Notes: generated from the letters alone by a model not told the origin. DNA of 64,000 nt from Arthrobacter sp. MN05-02 (GCA_004001285.1 AP018697.1:1550001-1614000); one strand, 5' to 3'. Counted from the first letter of the stretch, positions 43,200-52,874 are shown. Made by a program: numbers and translations.

Positions 43200-43212
43200 C
43201 GTACGGGGATCC

Positions 43213-44751
43213 CTAGTGCACGGGGACGGGGGAGCTCCCGTTCTCCTCGGGCGCCCGCACGAAGAACGAGGCGACGACTGCGAGCAGGAAGATGATCGCG
43301 CCGTACAGGAACGCCGCACGGATGCCGCCGGCCAGGGCGGCGTCCGCGGCGGTGCCCGCACCGGCCAAAGACGTGCTCCGGAGGGTCATGACCGAGATGA
43401 ACAGGGCGGTGCCGGCCGCCCCGGCCAGCTGCTGGGCGGTACCGAACACCGCGCTGCCGTGCGAGTAGAGGCGCGGTTCGACGGACCCCAGCGCGGAGGT
43501 CAGCAGCGGCGTGAACATGAGGGCCAGGCCCACGCTCAGCAGGACGTGCGCCACCAGGACCAGCGAGACCGGGGTGGTCTCGGTGACCCGGGTCATGGAC
43601 CAGAACACTCCGCTGACCAGGAGCGCGCCCGGCACCAGGAGCACGCGTGGGCCGCGGCGGTCGTAGATCCGGCCCACCACCGGACCGAGGAGCCCCATCG
43701 CGAGCCCGCCCGGGAGGAGGAGCAGTCCCGAGACGAGCGGGTCCATCCCGAGGACGGTCTGGACGTAGATGGGGATCAGGATGATGGTGCCGAACAGCGC
43801 CATCATGCTGATCGCGATCGCCACGATCGAGATCGTGAAGTTCCTCGAGGCGAAGACACGGAGGTCCAGCAGGGCCGCGTCGCGCCGCTGCAGCACGAGC
43901 TGGCGCGAGACGAAGGCGGTGAGGCCGAGGACGCCCGCGACCAGCGGGAGCCAAGCAGGGACAGCGCTGCCGGTCGAGGCCTCGCCGAGCTGGCTGAGAC
44001 CGTAGATGACGCCACCGAAGGCGACGGCGGACAGGACGACCGACGGCACGTCGATCGCGGAACGCCGCGGGTCGGTGACGTTCTGCATCTTGGCGGCACC
44101 GACGGCGAGGGCGGCGAGTGAGATCGGCAGGACCAGCCAGAACATCCAGCGCCAGTCGAGCACGCTGAGGATGGCACCCGAGATGGTCGGGCCCAGCGCG
44201 GGGGCCACGGAGATGACGATCGAGATGTTGCCCATGATCTTGCCCCGGGACATCGGCGGCACGAGGGTCATCACGGTGGTCATGAGCAGGGGCATCATGA
44301 TCGCGGTGCCGGTGGCCTGGACCACGCGTCCCACCACGAGGACGCCGAAGCCCGGCGCCATCGCGGCGATGAGCGTGCCGAGGCTGAACAGGGCCATGGC
44401 GGCCATGAAGACCGGTCGCGTGTTGAAGCGCTGGAGGAGGAAGCCCGTCACGGGGATGACGACGGCCATCGTCAGCATGAACGCCGTGCTCAGCCACTGA
44501 CCGGCGCCCACCGTGATGCCCAGGTCCTCCACGAGGCGGGGGATGGCCACGCCCATGATGGTCTCGTTGAGGATCACCACGAACGCGGAGATGAGCAGCA
44601 GCGTGATGACCAGCTTGTCGCGCGCCGGGAGGGCGCCGTCGACGCCCGTGGACCGGGAGGCGGCGGGAGCGGGGGCGCCGGTGGCCGGTGGAGTGTCCGA
44701 CGGTGTCGGAAGAGCGTCGGAGACGCGGGACGGGGGACTCTGGGAGGTCAT
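43213..44751 (-). CDS. DHA2-type MFS drug exporter (EmrB/QacA-like)
   Basis: Membrane exporter of 512 residues with 14 predicted helices. Signatures are the TM1 motif LNETIMGVAIPRLVEDLG, WLSTAFMLTMAVVIPVTGFL, and motif C-like ISVAPALGPTISGAILSVLDW in TM5. It should expel hydrophobic compounds by proton antiport. The N-terminus has a 40-residue Pro/Ala/Ser-rich cytoplasmic extension. The start at 44751 has only a weak upstream box; the frame continues to 45471 as shadow. It is divergent from the thioesterase gene, with no regulator beside it. Confidence 0.94.
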   Translation of the reverse strand: MTSQSPPSRVSDALPTPSDTPPATGAPAPAASRSTGVDGALPARDKLVITLLLISAFVVILNETIMGVAIPRLVEDLGITVGAGQWLSTAFMLTMAVVIPVTGFLLQRFNTRPVFMAAMALFSLGTLIAAMAPGFGVLVVGRVVQATGTAIMMPLLMTTVMTLVPPMSRGKIMGNISIVISVAPALGPTISGAILSVLDWRWMFWLVLPISLAALAVGAAKMQNVTDPRRSAIDVPSVVLSAVAFGGVIYGLSQLGEASTGSAVPAWLPLVAGVLGLTAFVSRQLVLQRRDAALLDLRVFASRNFTISIVAIAISMMALFGTIILIPIYVQTVLGMDPLVSGLLLLPGGLAMGLLGPVVGRIYDRRGPRVLLVPGALLVSGVFWSMTRVTETTPVSLVLVAHVLLSVGLALMFTPLLTSALGSVEPRLYSHGSAVFGTAQQLAGAAGTALFISVMTLRSTSLAGAGTAADAALAGGIRAAFLYGAIIFLLAVVASFFVRAPEENGSSPVPVH

Positions 44752-45018
44752 GGTGATCCGCTCGGTTCGGCTGTGCGCACCGTCGGGATCGATCGTCCCG
44801 GGTGCCGTGGTCGTGGATCGGGCAGCTGCGAACGCAGACCCGGTCAATGGTCTGAACCCCGCACACAGGAACTCTATTCCGTCCCTCGGCGTCCCTGCCG
44901 CTCGGGCAGGAAGGCGCCGCTGCTCCACTAGCATGGGGCGGGTGCGGTCGTGGTCCCGGCCGCCTTCCCCCGCGCGCAGCGCGGGAGCCCCGGCATTCCT
45001 CGACGAAGGAGATCCCTC

Positions 45019-45795
45019 GTGCCTGATTCCTTCTACCGCGATCTCGGCGGCGGCAGGTTCGCGTCGACCGACCACGCTCAGGGCGCCTGGAACGCCCACG
45101 AGCAGCACATGGCGCCCATCTCGGGACTCCTCACGCAGCGCCTGCTCGCCTGCCAGCCGCGGGAGGGGATGCACCTGGGCCGCATCAGTTTCGACATCCT
45201 CGGCCTGATCCCGGGAGGCGAGTTCGAGGTGACGACCGCCGTCGTCCGGCCGGGCCGGACCATCGAGCTGCTGGAGGCGCGCATGGAGGCGGGCGGCAGG
45301 ACGGCGATCGTGGCGAAGGCGTGGCGCCTCGCCGGCCAGGACACGGGCGTCGTCGCCGCTGTGGAGGACCCGCGGATCCCCGGGCCCGACGACGCCGGAC
45401 CGCACGAGGGCATGACGGCGTGGCCGGGCGGGTTCATCAGGTCGCTCGAGGTCCGGGTGGTCCCCGGCCACCGGTCAGGACGGGGGCAGGTCTGGATGAG
45501 GAACCCCTACTCCATGGTCGAGGGAGAGGAGACCTCGGACGTCGTACGGCTTGTGGGCATGATGGATGCCGCCAACGGGATCGCCACCCGTGTCCCGCCG
45601 GGTGGCGACAGCTGGCTCTACCCGAACGTGGACCTGCAGATCCACCTGCACCGCCTGCCGAAGGGCGAGTGGCTCGGGCTCGACACGCGGGTGACGTTCG
45701 GCGCGAACGGCGTGGGGCTGACCTCCAGCGTGGTCCACGACCTCGACGGCCCGTTCGGGCGGCTCGAGCAGATCCTCACGGTACGGAAGCTCTAG
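45019..45795 (+). CDS. Thioesterase-family protein (hotdog type)
   Basis: Protein of 258 residues. The GTG at 45019 has AAGGAG 8 nt upstream. The sequence DSFYRDLGGGRFASTDHAQGAWNAHEQHMAPISG resembles the first hotdog domain of TesB-like acyl-CoA thioesterases, split here by two hotdog units. The second shows SWLYPNVDLQIHLHRLPKGEW, LGLDTRVTFGANGVGLTSSV. It should hydrolyse an acyl thioester or act as a fatty-acid related binding protein. The next gene (DUF427) lies 116 bp further on in the same direction. Confidence 0.88.
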   Translation: MPDSFYRDLGGGRFASTDHAQGAWNAHEQHMAPISGLLTQRLLACQPREGMHLGRISFDILGLIPGGEFEVTTAVVRPGRTIELLEARMEAGGRTAIVAKAWRLAGQDTGVVAAVEDPRIPGPDDAGPHEGMTAWPGGFIRSLEVRVVPGHRSGRGQVWMRNPYSMVEGEETSDVVRLVGMMDAANGIATRVPPGGDSWLYPNVDLQIHLHRLPKGEWLGLDTRVTFGANGVGLTSSVVHDLDGPFGRLEQILTVRKL

Positions 45796-45911
45796 CAGCG
45801 CTGCGGCCGGAATGCCGAGGCCGCCCGCGGGGTTGCAGGTGTCATGGCCGACGCCGCAGCGGAGGACAGCGCGCCCACGCGTCCGTGGGACGTCTTCGAG
45901 GAAGAGGAACC

Positions 45912-46196
45912 ATGCCGAAAGCAATCTGGAACGACACCGTGATCGCGGAATCAGCGGACACCGTGATGGTCGAGGGGAACCACTACTTCCCGCCCGCCTC
46001 CATCTCGCAGGAGTTCTTCGTCCCCACCGGCACGCACACGGTGTGCCACTGGAAGGGCACCGCCAGCTACTTCACCCTGGAGGTGGCGGGGGAGCAGAAC
46101 CGGGACGCCGCCTGGAGCTACCCGGAACCGAAAGAAGCGGCGGAGAACATCCGCGGTTACTACGCTTTCTGGAAGGGCGTCACGGTCAGCGACTGA
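45912..46196 (+). CDS. DUF427-domain protein
   Basis: Small protein of 94 residues that fills exactly one DUF427 domain: KAIWNDTVIAESADTVMVEG, NHYFPPASISQEFF and CHWKGTASYFTLEV, then AAWSYPEPKEAAENI and YYAFWKGV. The fold is a compact beta barrel of unknown biochemical role, common in actinobacteria. GAGGAAGAGGA precedes the ATG. It lies between thioesterase and aldo/keto reductase genes, which might be co-transcribed. Confidence 0.92.
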   Translation: MPKAIWNDTVIAESADTVMVEGNHYFPPASISQEFFVPTGTHTVCHWKGTASYFTLEVAGEQNRDAAWSYPEPKEAAENIRGYYAFWKGVTVSD

Positions 46197-46332
46197 GCAC
46201 ATCGCGCAGGGGCGCCGTCCGATCGACGGCGTCCCTCTCCCGTGCGCCGGCAGTACTGCTCCACCTACCCGATCCACCCTCCCGATCCACGGCACGACGG
46301 CGCCGCCCGGCGCCCGAACGAAGGAGAACCCC

Positions 46333-47364
46333 ATGGAATACCGGAAACTCGGCAACAGCGGCACGTCGGTCTCGCACCTCGCCCTCGGCACGATGACCTT
46401 CGGAGCGGAGTCCGACGAGTCCACCTCCCACGCCATCCTCGCGGACTATGCAGCGGCAGGGGGCAACCTGATCGACACCGCGGACGTGTACACGGCGGGG
46501 GCGTCCGAGGAGATCATCGGCCGGTGGCTCGCCAGGAACCCCGCGCAGCGCGACCGCATGGTGCTCGCGTCCAAGGGCCGGTTCCCCATGGGCGACGACG
46601 TCAACGACCTCGGGCTGTCCAGGCGCCACCTCCGCCGGGCACTCGACGCCTCGCTCACGCGGCTCGGCGTCGACCACATCGACCTGTACCAGGTGCACTC
46701 GTGGGATCCGCTGACGCCGCTGGAGGAGACGCTCGGCTTCCTCGACGAGGCGGTCGTCCAGGGCAAGATCGGGTACTACGGCTTCTCGAACTACACCGGC
46801 TGGCAGCTGACGAAGGCCGTCATGCTCGCCCGCCAGCGCGGCTACTCGCTGCCGGTGACGCTGCAGCCCCAGTACTCGCTGCTCGTGCGGGAGATCGAGG
46901 CCGAGATCGTGCCCGCGGTCCTCGACGCGGGCATGGGCATGCTGCCCTGGTCACCCCTCGGCGGCGGCTGGCTGACCGGCAAGTACTCGCGCGACACCGA
47001 GCCGACCGGTGCCACCCGCCTGGGTGAGAACCCCCAGCGCGGCATGGAGGCCTGGGAGAAGCGCAACGCCCAGGACAGGACCTGGCGGATCATCGACACC
47101 GTCACGGAGATCGCCGCGGAGCGGAGCGTCAACGCCTCCCACGTGGCGCTCGCCTGGGTCGCCGCGCAACCGGGGGTGACCTCGGTGATCCTCGGGGCCC
47201 GCACGCAGGAGCAGCTGGCGGACAACCTGGCCTCGTCCGACCTCGAGCTGACGCCCGGCGACCTCGGCCGCCTCGGCGAGGTCAGTGCCCCCACCTTCAG
47301 CGACTACCCGTACGGTGGCCCCGGCATCGAGCAGCGCAGCCGCCGCATCCAGGGCGGCCGCTGA
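46333..47364 (+). CDS. Aldo/keto reductase
   Basis: NADPH-dependent reductase of 343 residues in the AKR11/12-like group. It has [20 protein letters not shown], the Asp/Tyr pair in [15 protein letters not shown], Lys in [10 protein letters not shown] and His in YQVHSWD, and the cofactor end [24 protein letters not shown] lies 7 nt before the ATG. It is followed by the TPP riboswitch region after 53 bp and is not part of the thiamine operon. The natural carbonyl substrate is unknown. Confidence 0.94.
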   Translation: MEYRKLGNSGTSVSHLALGTMTFGAESDESTSHAILADYAAAGGNLIDTADVYTAGASEEIIGRWLARNPAQRDRMVLASKGRFPMGDDVNDLGLSRRHLRRALDASLTRLGVDHIDLYQVHSWDPLTPLEETLGFLDEAVVQGKIGYYGFSNYTGWQLTKAVMLARQRGYSLPVTLQPQYSLLVREIEAEIVPAVLDAGMGMLPWSPLGGGWLTGKYSRDTEPTGATRLGENPQRGMEAWEKRNAQDRTWRIIDTVTEIAAERSVNASHVALAWVAAQPGVTSVILGARTQEQLADNLASSDLELTPGDLGRLGEVSAPTFSDYPYGGPGIEQRSRRIQGGR

Positions 47365-47417
47365 CCGCGGTACCCGCAGGGCTGGACGCTCCGGCAGCCA
47401 GCCGCTATCGTTCGAGC

Positions 47418-47500
47418 AGCGACACGGGGTGTCCCTTCCCGGGGCTGAGATGAGACCCGTCGAACCTGATCCAGCTCATACTGGCGAAGGGATGTCCTGC
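47418..47500 (+). promoter_or_regulatory. TPP riboswitch (THI element)
   Basis: The segment shows the conserved TPP-aptamer parts in order: ACACGGGGTG at the 5' side, GGGGCTGAGATGAGACCCG containing the pyrimidine-binding CTGAGA, then CGAACCTGATCCAGCTCATAC and GGCGAAGGGATG closing the structure. It lies about 50 bp before the thiM start and should repress thiM-thiE when thiamine pyrophosphate is abundant. In actinobacteria such elements usually act on translation. Confidence 0.92.
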
Positions 47501-47550
47501 CGGTCCCGACGTCCGGCCGTCCTTCCGCCATGGCAAGCGAAAGGCAGCAC

Positions 47551-48444
47551 ATGTCGGAACCGACCCCTCGAACCACTCGAACCACTCGAACCACCCCTCG
47601 GAACACCGTCCGAGAGCGTCCGGGGCGTCGCGCCGCAGGTGACGGCCGAGGCGTGTGCCGCGCTGCTCGCGGCACTGCGCGACGCCGTCCCGCTGGTGCA
47701 GTGCATCACCAACGCCGTGGTCACGAATGTCACGGCGAACGTGCTGCTCGCCGTGGGCGCGACGCCGGCGATGGTGGACATCCCGGAGGAGGCCGGTCAG
47801 TTCGCGCCGGTCGCCTCGGGGGTCCTGGTCAATCTCGGCACACCGACCCCGGCCCAGTGCGCCGCCATGCACGAGGCGGCGGAGGCGGCGGCCTCCGCGG
47901 GGACCCCGTGGGTCCTGGACCCCGTCGCGGTGGGATTCCTCGCGGTCCGGACCCGGACCGCACAGGATCTCGTCGCGGTCCGGCCGACGATCATCCGCGG
48001 TAACCCGTCGGAGATCATCGCGCTGGCCGGCACGGGAGGCGGCGGGCGCGGCGTCGACTCCGTGGACGGGCCCGACGACGCCCTGGACGCGGCGCGCCTG
48101 CTGGCGGTCCGACACGGCTCGGTCGTCGCCGTGTCGGGGACCGTCGACGCCGTCGTGCCGGCGCACGGGCCCGTCGTCCGGGTCGCCAACGGGACCCCGC
48201 TCCTGACGCGCGTGACCGGTGGAGGCTGCGCGCGCTCGGAGCCGTGATGGCAGCCTTCGCATCGCTCACGCCGGATGCACTGCTCGCGGCGACCGCTGCG
48301 ACCGGCGTGTACACCCTCGCCGCGGAGCGTGCCGCGGCCGGGGCGGCAGGTCCCGGCACGTTCGCCCCGCGCTTCCTCGATGCGCTCGCCGCCGTCACGC
48401 CGTCGGATGTCCGCCAGGGCCTGCGCCTGTCCGGGAGCGACTGA
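47551..48444 (+). pseudogene. thiM: Hydroxyethylthiazole kinase, frameshifted
   Basis: Thiazole salvage kinase (phosphorylates 4-methyl-5-hydroxyethylthiazole). The body reads [60 protein letters not shown]. It ends in TRVTGGGCA, where a GC-repeat (48228-48235) carries two extra bases and shifts frame; [14 protein letters not shown] continuation follows as [16 protein letters not shown] to TGA 48442. The ATG at 47551 with GAAAGG is also out of frame with the body, needing a one-base change near GGGG 47622-47625. Either the gene is decaying or the sequence has errors. It is under the TPP riboswitch. Confidence 0.85.
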
Positions 48445-49123
48445 TGCCCTGGCCTGCTCCGGCGCAGTACCTGCCGCTCTACCTCGTGACGGACACGGCC
48501 CTGTGCGCGCCCCGCGCCGTCGCCGACGTGGTCGCGGCAGCCGTGGCCGCCGGCGTCACCTGCGTGCAGGTGCGGGACAAGCACGCGGGCGGGCGGGACC
48601 TCGTCTCGCTCGTCACCGCGGTGGCAGGCGCCGCCGAGGTCGCGTGCCGGTCCTGGTCGACGACCGGGTGGACGTCTACCTCGCGGCCCGGGAGCTCGGG
48701 GCCAGTGTCGACGGCGTGCACGTGGGCCAGTCCGACCTGCCACCGGACGTGGTGCGGCGCATCGTCGGGCCCGACGCCGTCATAGGACTGAGCGCGGCGA
48801 CGCCCGGGGAGCTCTCCGTCGCGCACGCCCTGCCCGCGGGCACGGTGGACTACCTCGGCGTCGGCGCGGTACACGCGACCGCCACGAAACCGGACCACCC
48901 GGCGCCGCTCGGCGTCGACGGATTCGCGGCGCTGGCCGCCGGCTCCGACCTGCCCTGCGTGGCGATCGGCGGGATCACCACCGCGGACGCCGCCGCCCTG
49001 CGGGGCGCCGGGGCGGCGGGCATGGCGGTGGTATCCGCCATCTGTGCGGCGGCCGACCCCGCCGCTTCCGCCAGGGAGCTGGCCAAAGCATGGCGCACCC
49101 CGACGCGGTGGCGCACCCGCTAG
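48444..49123 (+). pseudogene. thiE: Thiamine-phosphate synthase, frameshifted
   Basis: ThiE joins the pyrimidine and thiazole phosphates of thiamine. The N-terminal part is in one frame (LPLYLVTDTALCAPR, GVTCVQVRDKHAGGRDL) and the rest in another (VPVLVDDRVDVYLAARELGA, VDYLGVGAVHATATKPD, AIGGITTADAAAL). The join lies near 48640-48645, where one missing C (GTCGCGTGCC instead of GTCGCCGTGCC) explains the shift. Its ATG overlaps the thiM stop by one base, so both belong to the riboswitch operon. Confidence 0.88.
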
Positions 49124-49183
49124 CCGACTCCGAACGCAACGGCAACCGGGAGGGCACGGACCGCCGGGGCCTAGAATCCGGTT

Positions 49184-49981
49184 GTGGCGACGAGGAGGAC
49201 CGTGCTCGCCGGCGCGCTGGCCGCGCCGCTCCTCGTCGCGGGTACGGCGTGCGAGGGAGGACCCATGAACAGCACACAGCCCGACGCGACGGAGCCGCAT
49301 CCCGCCCTCCTGGCCGCGCGCCCGGGAACGGCGGGATCCGGCAGCGGGACCAGGACGGGGGTGCATGCCCTCGGTATCGCGGCCACGCGGGACCCGATCG
49401 TGTTCGTGCCGGACTCGCTGGACACCGATGAGCCCGTCCCGCTCCTGGTCGCCCTCCACGGCGCAGGCGGCGACGCGCAGGGCGGCCTGTCCGTGCTGCG
49501 GGCGGCCGCCGAGCAGCTCGGGATCGTGATCCTCGCACCGGCGTCACGGGCAGCCACCTGGGACGCGATCCGGGGCGGGTACGGCCCGGACACGGAGGTC
49601 ATCGACAGGGCGCTGGAGGAGGTGTTCTCCTTCATTCGGGTGGACCCCGAACGCATCGGTATCGGCGGTTTCTCCGACGGCGCCTCCTACGCCCTGGGAC
49701 TGGGGCTCGCGAACGGGGACCTCTTCCGGAAGGTGGTGGCCTTCTCACCGGGCTTCGTCCCGGCCGGACCCTCGAACGGGCAGCCCGCGGTCTTCGTCTC
49801 CCATGGGACGGCGGACACCGTCCTCCCGATCGACGCCACGAGCAGGAAGGTGGTTCCTGCGCTCAAACGGCGCGGGTACGAAGTGGTGTACCGGGAGTTC
49901 GACGGTCCGCACACGGTCCCCTCCGCCATCGCCGTCGAGGCCGGCCTCTGGCTCGACTGGACGCCGCTGCCGGCGCCCTGA
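49184..49981 (+). CDS. Exported esterase/PHB-depolymerase-like hydrolase
   Basis: Predicted lipoprotein hydrolase of 265 residues. The signal TVLAGALAAPLLVAGTAC contains a lipobox-like VAGTAC. The alpha/beta hydrolase core has LLVALHGAGGDAQGG (oxyanion), the nucleophile elbow GIGGFSDGASYALGLG, Asp in VSHGTADTVLP and His in FDGPHTVP, a complete triad. It resembles polyhydroxyalkanoate depolymerase/feruloyl-esterase-like proteins. The GTG start at 49184 has a weak ribosome site. It follows thiE by 60 bp. Confidence 0.88.
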   Translation: MATRRTVLAGALAAPLLVAGTACEGGPMNSTQPDATEPHPALLAARPGTAGSGSGTRTGVHALGIAATRDPIVFVPDSLDTDEPVPLLVALHGAGGDAQGGLSVLRAAAEQLGIVILAPASRAATWDAIRGGYGPDTEVIDRALEEVFSFIRVDPERIGIGGFSDGASYALGLGLANGDLFRKVVAFSPGFVPAGPSNGQPAVFVSHGTADTVLPIDATSRKVVPALKRRGYEVVYREFDGPHTVPSAIAVEAGLWLDWTPLPAP

Positions 49982-50020
49982 CCCGTGGCGCGGCAGCGCG
50001 AGCACGCCGCGCCTGCGCCG

Positions 50021-50334
50021 ATCGTCTCCCACGGCCCGCCGCCGGCCTCGACCGGGCCGAAGAGGCCGCGGGCGAGAAGTACGTGGCGGTCCTGGGCGCC
50101 GACATCGCATGGCAGTGCCTGGCGTTCGGGCGCCTGCACGAGATCCTGGTTCTCATCGAGCCGGTCCCGATGGGCGTCGGGACCCGCCTGCTGGACGTGC
50201 CGGGCGGAACGGACGTCCGGCGCTCCCTCGGCGAGTACGGGCACGAGATGAAGCTGTGGCTGGACGTCGTCCCCCGATCCCTCCGGCCGCCCGTGCTCTC
50301 CGACCGCCGCGCACTGCCTACGATGGACCGATGA
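50021..50334 (+). pseudogene. Remnant of a RibD-C/dihydrofolate reductase-like gene
   Basis: Fragments IVSHGPP and, in another frame, AEEAAGEKYVAVLGADIAWQCL, LHEILVLIEPVPMGVGTRLL and VPGGTDVR match the C-terminal half of the dihydrofolate-reductase-like (RibD C-terminal) family. The N-terminal half with the cofactor site is missing, a frame change lies near 50045, and the end after GGTDVR is unrelated-looking. It runs into the start of the lipoate-ligase-like gene. Confidence 0.5.
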
Positions 50335-51068
50335 GCAATCCGTGGCAGGGCGCTGCCGAGCTGGCACTCGTCCTCGACCCGCCGTCGGCGGACGCCGCCG
50401 GTGAGCTGGGGCGCGGGATCGGACTGTTGCGGGAGGTCGCCGCCGGCGAACGTCCCGCAACGCTGCGCCTCTACCGCCCCGGCCCCACCGTCGCCTTCGG
50501 GCAGCGGGACGCGCGGCTCCCGGGCTTCCCGGCAGCGGGCGCGGCCGCCACGGCGCGCGGGTTCGAGCCGCTCGTGCGGCGGGCGGGCGGGCGCGCTGCC
50601 GCCTACCACCGGGGCTGCCTCGTGGTCGACCACATCGAACACGCGCCCGACCCCGTGGCCGGCACGCGCGCCCGCTTCGCGGCCTTCGGGGCCTTCTTCG
50701 CGGAGGTCCTCACCGGCCTGGGAGTCGACGCGCACGTCGGGGAGGTGCCGGGGGAGTACTGTCCGGGCGAGTTCAGCGTCCACGGACGGGTCGACGGCGT
50801 GCCCACGATCAAACTCGTCGGCACCGCGCAGCGGGTGGTCGCCGGCGCCTGGCTGTTCTCGTCGGTGGTCGTCGTCGAGGATCCGGCCCCGCTGCGCGCC
50901 GTGCTGACCGACGTCTATGCGGCCCTGGAGCTGCCGTGGCGGCCGGCGACCGCCGGTGCCGCGCAGGAACTCGCGCGCGACGTCACGGTCGACGCCGTGC
51001 AGGACGCGCTGCTGGCGGCCTACACCGCCGTCGTGCGGCTCGAGGTACCGGAGGCGTCGCGCACCTGA
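50331..51068 (+). CDS. Lipoate/biotin protein ligase-like protein
   Basis: Protein of 245 residues of the LplA/LipB/BirA fold. The signatures are TLRLYRPGPTVAFGQRDAR, LVRRAGGRAAAYHRGCLVVD (RRxxGG ligand motif) and GEFSVHGRVDGVPTIKLVGTAQRVV with the Lys that binds lipoyl-AMP. It should attach or transfer lipoate to lipoyl domains of 2-oxoacid dehydrogenases or the glycine cleavage H protein. The ATG at 50331 is used; the longer upstream frame lies over other genes. It is convergent with the MBL gene. Confidence 0.87.
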   Translation: MSNPWQGAAELALVLDPPSADAAGELGRGIGLLREVAAGERPATLRLYRPGPTVAFGQRDARLPGFPAAGAAATARGFEPLVRRAGGRAAAYHRGCLVVDHIEHAPDPVAGTRARFAAFGAFFAEVLTGLGVDAHVGEVPGEYCPGEFSVHGRVDGVPTIKLVGTAQRVVAGAWLFSSVVVVEDPAPLRAVLTDVYAALELPWRPATAGAAQELARDVTVDAVQDALLAAYTAVVRLEVPEASRT

Positions 51069-51101
51069 CGGGCGGCCGGGACGCCTCCGGCGCTGCGCGG
51101 G

Positions 51102-51731
51102 TCAGTATCCGCGCCGGATCCATTCGTCGAGGTCCGGCGCCTCGTCGCCGATCGTGGTGCTGTCCCCGTGGCCGGGCCGCGCGATGGTGCCGGGCGGGAG
51201 GGTGAGCAGCTTCGTCCGGATGGACTCGATGATGGTGGGGAAGTCGCTGAAGGACCGCCCCGTCGCCCCGGGCCCGCCCTGGAAGAGCGTGTCGCCCGTG
51301 AAGACGGTGCCGGCCTCCTCGAGGTAGTAGCAGACGGAGCCGGGGGAGTGGCCGGGTGTGTGCAGCGCGGTCAGGGTCACGCCGGCCACCTCGACGGTGT
51401 CGCCGTCGGCGATCGACTGGTCAGGGCTCAGTTCCGGGAACACTCTGTTCCAGAGCTCCCGGTCGCCGTCGTGCAGATGGATCGGCGCATGCACGGCGTC
51501 GAAGAGGTCCCCGACGGCCCGGATGTGGTCGTCGTGCGCGTGGGTCAGGAGGATGGCCCGGACGAGTCGCCCGTTGACCTGGTCCACGATCGCGGCGGCG
51601 TCGTGCGGTGCGTCGATCACGACGCATTCCTCGTCGTCACCCACGATCCACACGTTGTTGTCGACGTCCCAGGTCCCGCCGTCGAGCGAGAAGGTGCCCG
51701 ACGTGACGAGATGTTCGACGCGCGCGGCCAT
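51102..51731 (-). CDS. MBL-fold hydrolase linked to mycothiol formaldehyde pathway
   Basis: Metallo-beta-lactamase fold hydrolase of 209 residues. Metal motifs are LLTHAHDDHIRAVGD, HTPGHSPGSVCYY, FTGDTLFQGGPGATGRS and RPGHGDSTT, as in glyoxalase-II-like enzymes. Its start overlaps the stop of the mycothiol-dependent formaldehyde dehydrogenase by one base (TGATG). Inference: it hydrolyses S-formylmycothiol to formate and mycothiol, completing formaldehyde oxidation. The alternative is a general thioesterase. Confidence 0.9.
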   Translation of the reverse strand: MAARVEHLVTSGTFSLDGGTWDVDNNVWIVGDDEECVVIDAPHDAAAIVDQVNGRLVRAILLTHAHDDHIRAVGDLFDAVHAPIHLHDGDRELWNRVFPELSPDQSIADGDTVEVAGVTLTALHTPGHSPGSVCYYLEEAGTVFTGDTLFQGGPGATGRSFSDFPTIIESIRTKLLTLPPGTIARPGHGDSTTIGDEAPDLDEWIRRGY

Positions 51732-52816
51732 CAGAGCTCCACCACCGAGCGCAGGACGGCGCCGCCGTGCATCTTCCCGAAGGCCTCCTCGACCTGATCG
51801 AGCCGGATGCGCTCGGTGACGAAGGCGTCGAGGTCGAGGTTGCCCTGCAGGTAGTGGCTGACCAGCATGGGGAAGTCGCGGCTGGGCAGACAGTCGCCGT
51901 ACCAGGAGGACTTCAGGGACCCGCCCCGCCCGAAGACGTCGAGCAGTGGGAGTTCGATGGTCATCTCGGGCGTGGGGACCCCGACGAGCACCACGGTTCC
52001 TGCGAGATCGCGGGCGTAGAACGCCTGCCGATACGTCTCGGGACGTCCGACGGCGTCGATCACGACGTCGGCTCCGTTCCCGCCGGTGAGCGCGCGGATG
52101 GCTTCTACGGGGTCCTCGTCCTTCGAGTTGAGCACGTGCGTCGCCCCGAGGCCCCTGGCGAGCTCGAGCTTCCGGTCGTCGATGTCCACCGCGATGATCG
52201 TGGTGGCGCCCGCGAGCCGCGAGCCCGCGACGGCTGCGATACCGACGCCGCCGCACCCGATGACGGCGACGGAGTCACCGCGGGAGACGCCACCCGTGTT
52301 GATGGCGGCGCCGATGCCGGCCATCACGCCGCACCCCAGCAGTCCCACGGCCGCTGCATCCGCTGCCGGATCCACCTTCGTGCACTGGCCTGCCGCCACG
52401 AGGGTCTTCTCGGCGAAGGCGCCGATCCCGAGGCCGGGGGACAGGACCGTGCCGTCCTCGAGCGTCATCTTCTGCGTGGCGTTATGGGTGTCGAAGCAGT
52501 ACTGCGGTTCGCCCCGGCGGCATGCCCGGCACTCGCCGCACACGGCCCGCCAGTTGAGGATCACGCGATCCCCGGGGGCGACCGTGGTGACGCCGTTGCC
52601 CACGGCGCTCACGACGCCGGTGGCCTCGTGGCCCAGCAGGAAGGGGAACTCGTCGTTGATGCCGCCCTGCTTGTAGTGCAGGTCCGTGTGGCAGACGCCG
52701 CAGGTCAGGATGTCGACGAGGGCTTCGCCGGGCCCCGGATCCGGGACGAGGATGGTCTCGATGGCCGCGGGGGCGTCCTTCGCCCGCACCACGACGCCCT
52801 GCACTTTGTGCACCAT
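51731..52816 (-). CDS. mscR: S-(hydroxymethyl)mycothiol dehydrogenase
   Basis: Class III-type zinc alcohol dehydrogenase of 361 residues that oxidises the formaldehyde-mycothiol adduct with NAD. Features: [20 protein letters not shown], zinc ligands in [16 protein letters not shown] and [10 protein letters not shown], structural-zinc loop [15 protein letters not shown], Rossmann motif [11 protein letters not shown], and [23 protein letters not shown] lies before the ATG at 52816. It is co-transcribed with the MBL hydrolase gene and sits behind a hairpin that separates it from mycoredoxin. It indicates mycothiol use. Confidence 0.93.
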   Translation of the reverse strand: MVHKVQGVVVRAKDAPAAIETILVPDPGPGEALVDILTCGVCHTDLHYKQGGINDEFPFLLGHEATGVVSAVGNGVTTVAPGDRVILNWRAVCGECRACRRGEPQYCFDTHNATQKMTLEDGTVLSPGLGIGAFAEKTLVAAGQCTKVDPAADAAAVGLLGCGVMAGIGAAINTGGVSRGDSVAVIGCGGVGIAAVAGSRLAGATTIIAVDIDDRKLELARGLGATHVLNSKDEDPVEAIRALTGGNGADVVIDAVGRPETYRQAFYARDLAGTVVLVGVPTPEMTIELPLLDVFGRGGSLKSSWYGDCLPSRDFPMLVSHYLQGNLDLDAFVTERIRLDQVEEAFGKMHGGAVLRSVVEL

Positions 52817-52832
52817 GTCTTGCTGTCCTTCC

Positions 52833-52874
52833 GCTGGGAGCGGTGGACCGGAGGACGGGCCCACCGCTCCCAGC
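52833..52874 (-). terminator. Hairpin between mycoredoxin and mscR genes
   Basis: A perfect 14-bp stem GCTGGGAGCGGTGG (52833-52846) / CCACCGCTCCCAGC (52861-52874) closes a 14-nt loop. It lies about 40 bp beyond the mycoredoxin stop and 16 bp before the mscR start, all on the minus strand. It probably ends the mycoredoxin transcript; as it lies directly in the mscR leader it could also affect mscR translation. Confidence 0.6.

Noticed and set aside
41556..43295. 579-residue plus-strand frame over the Rieske gene
   Set aside because: Out of frame with the Rieske/DUF2231 protein and of low-complexity shadow composition.
43103..44866. 587-residue frame opposite/overlapping the DHA2 exporter
   Set aside because: Arg/Pro/Gly-rich shadow frame; the exporter frame has 14 clear membrane helices.
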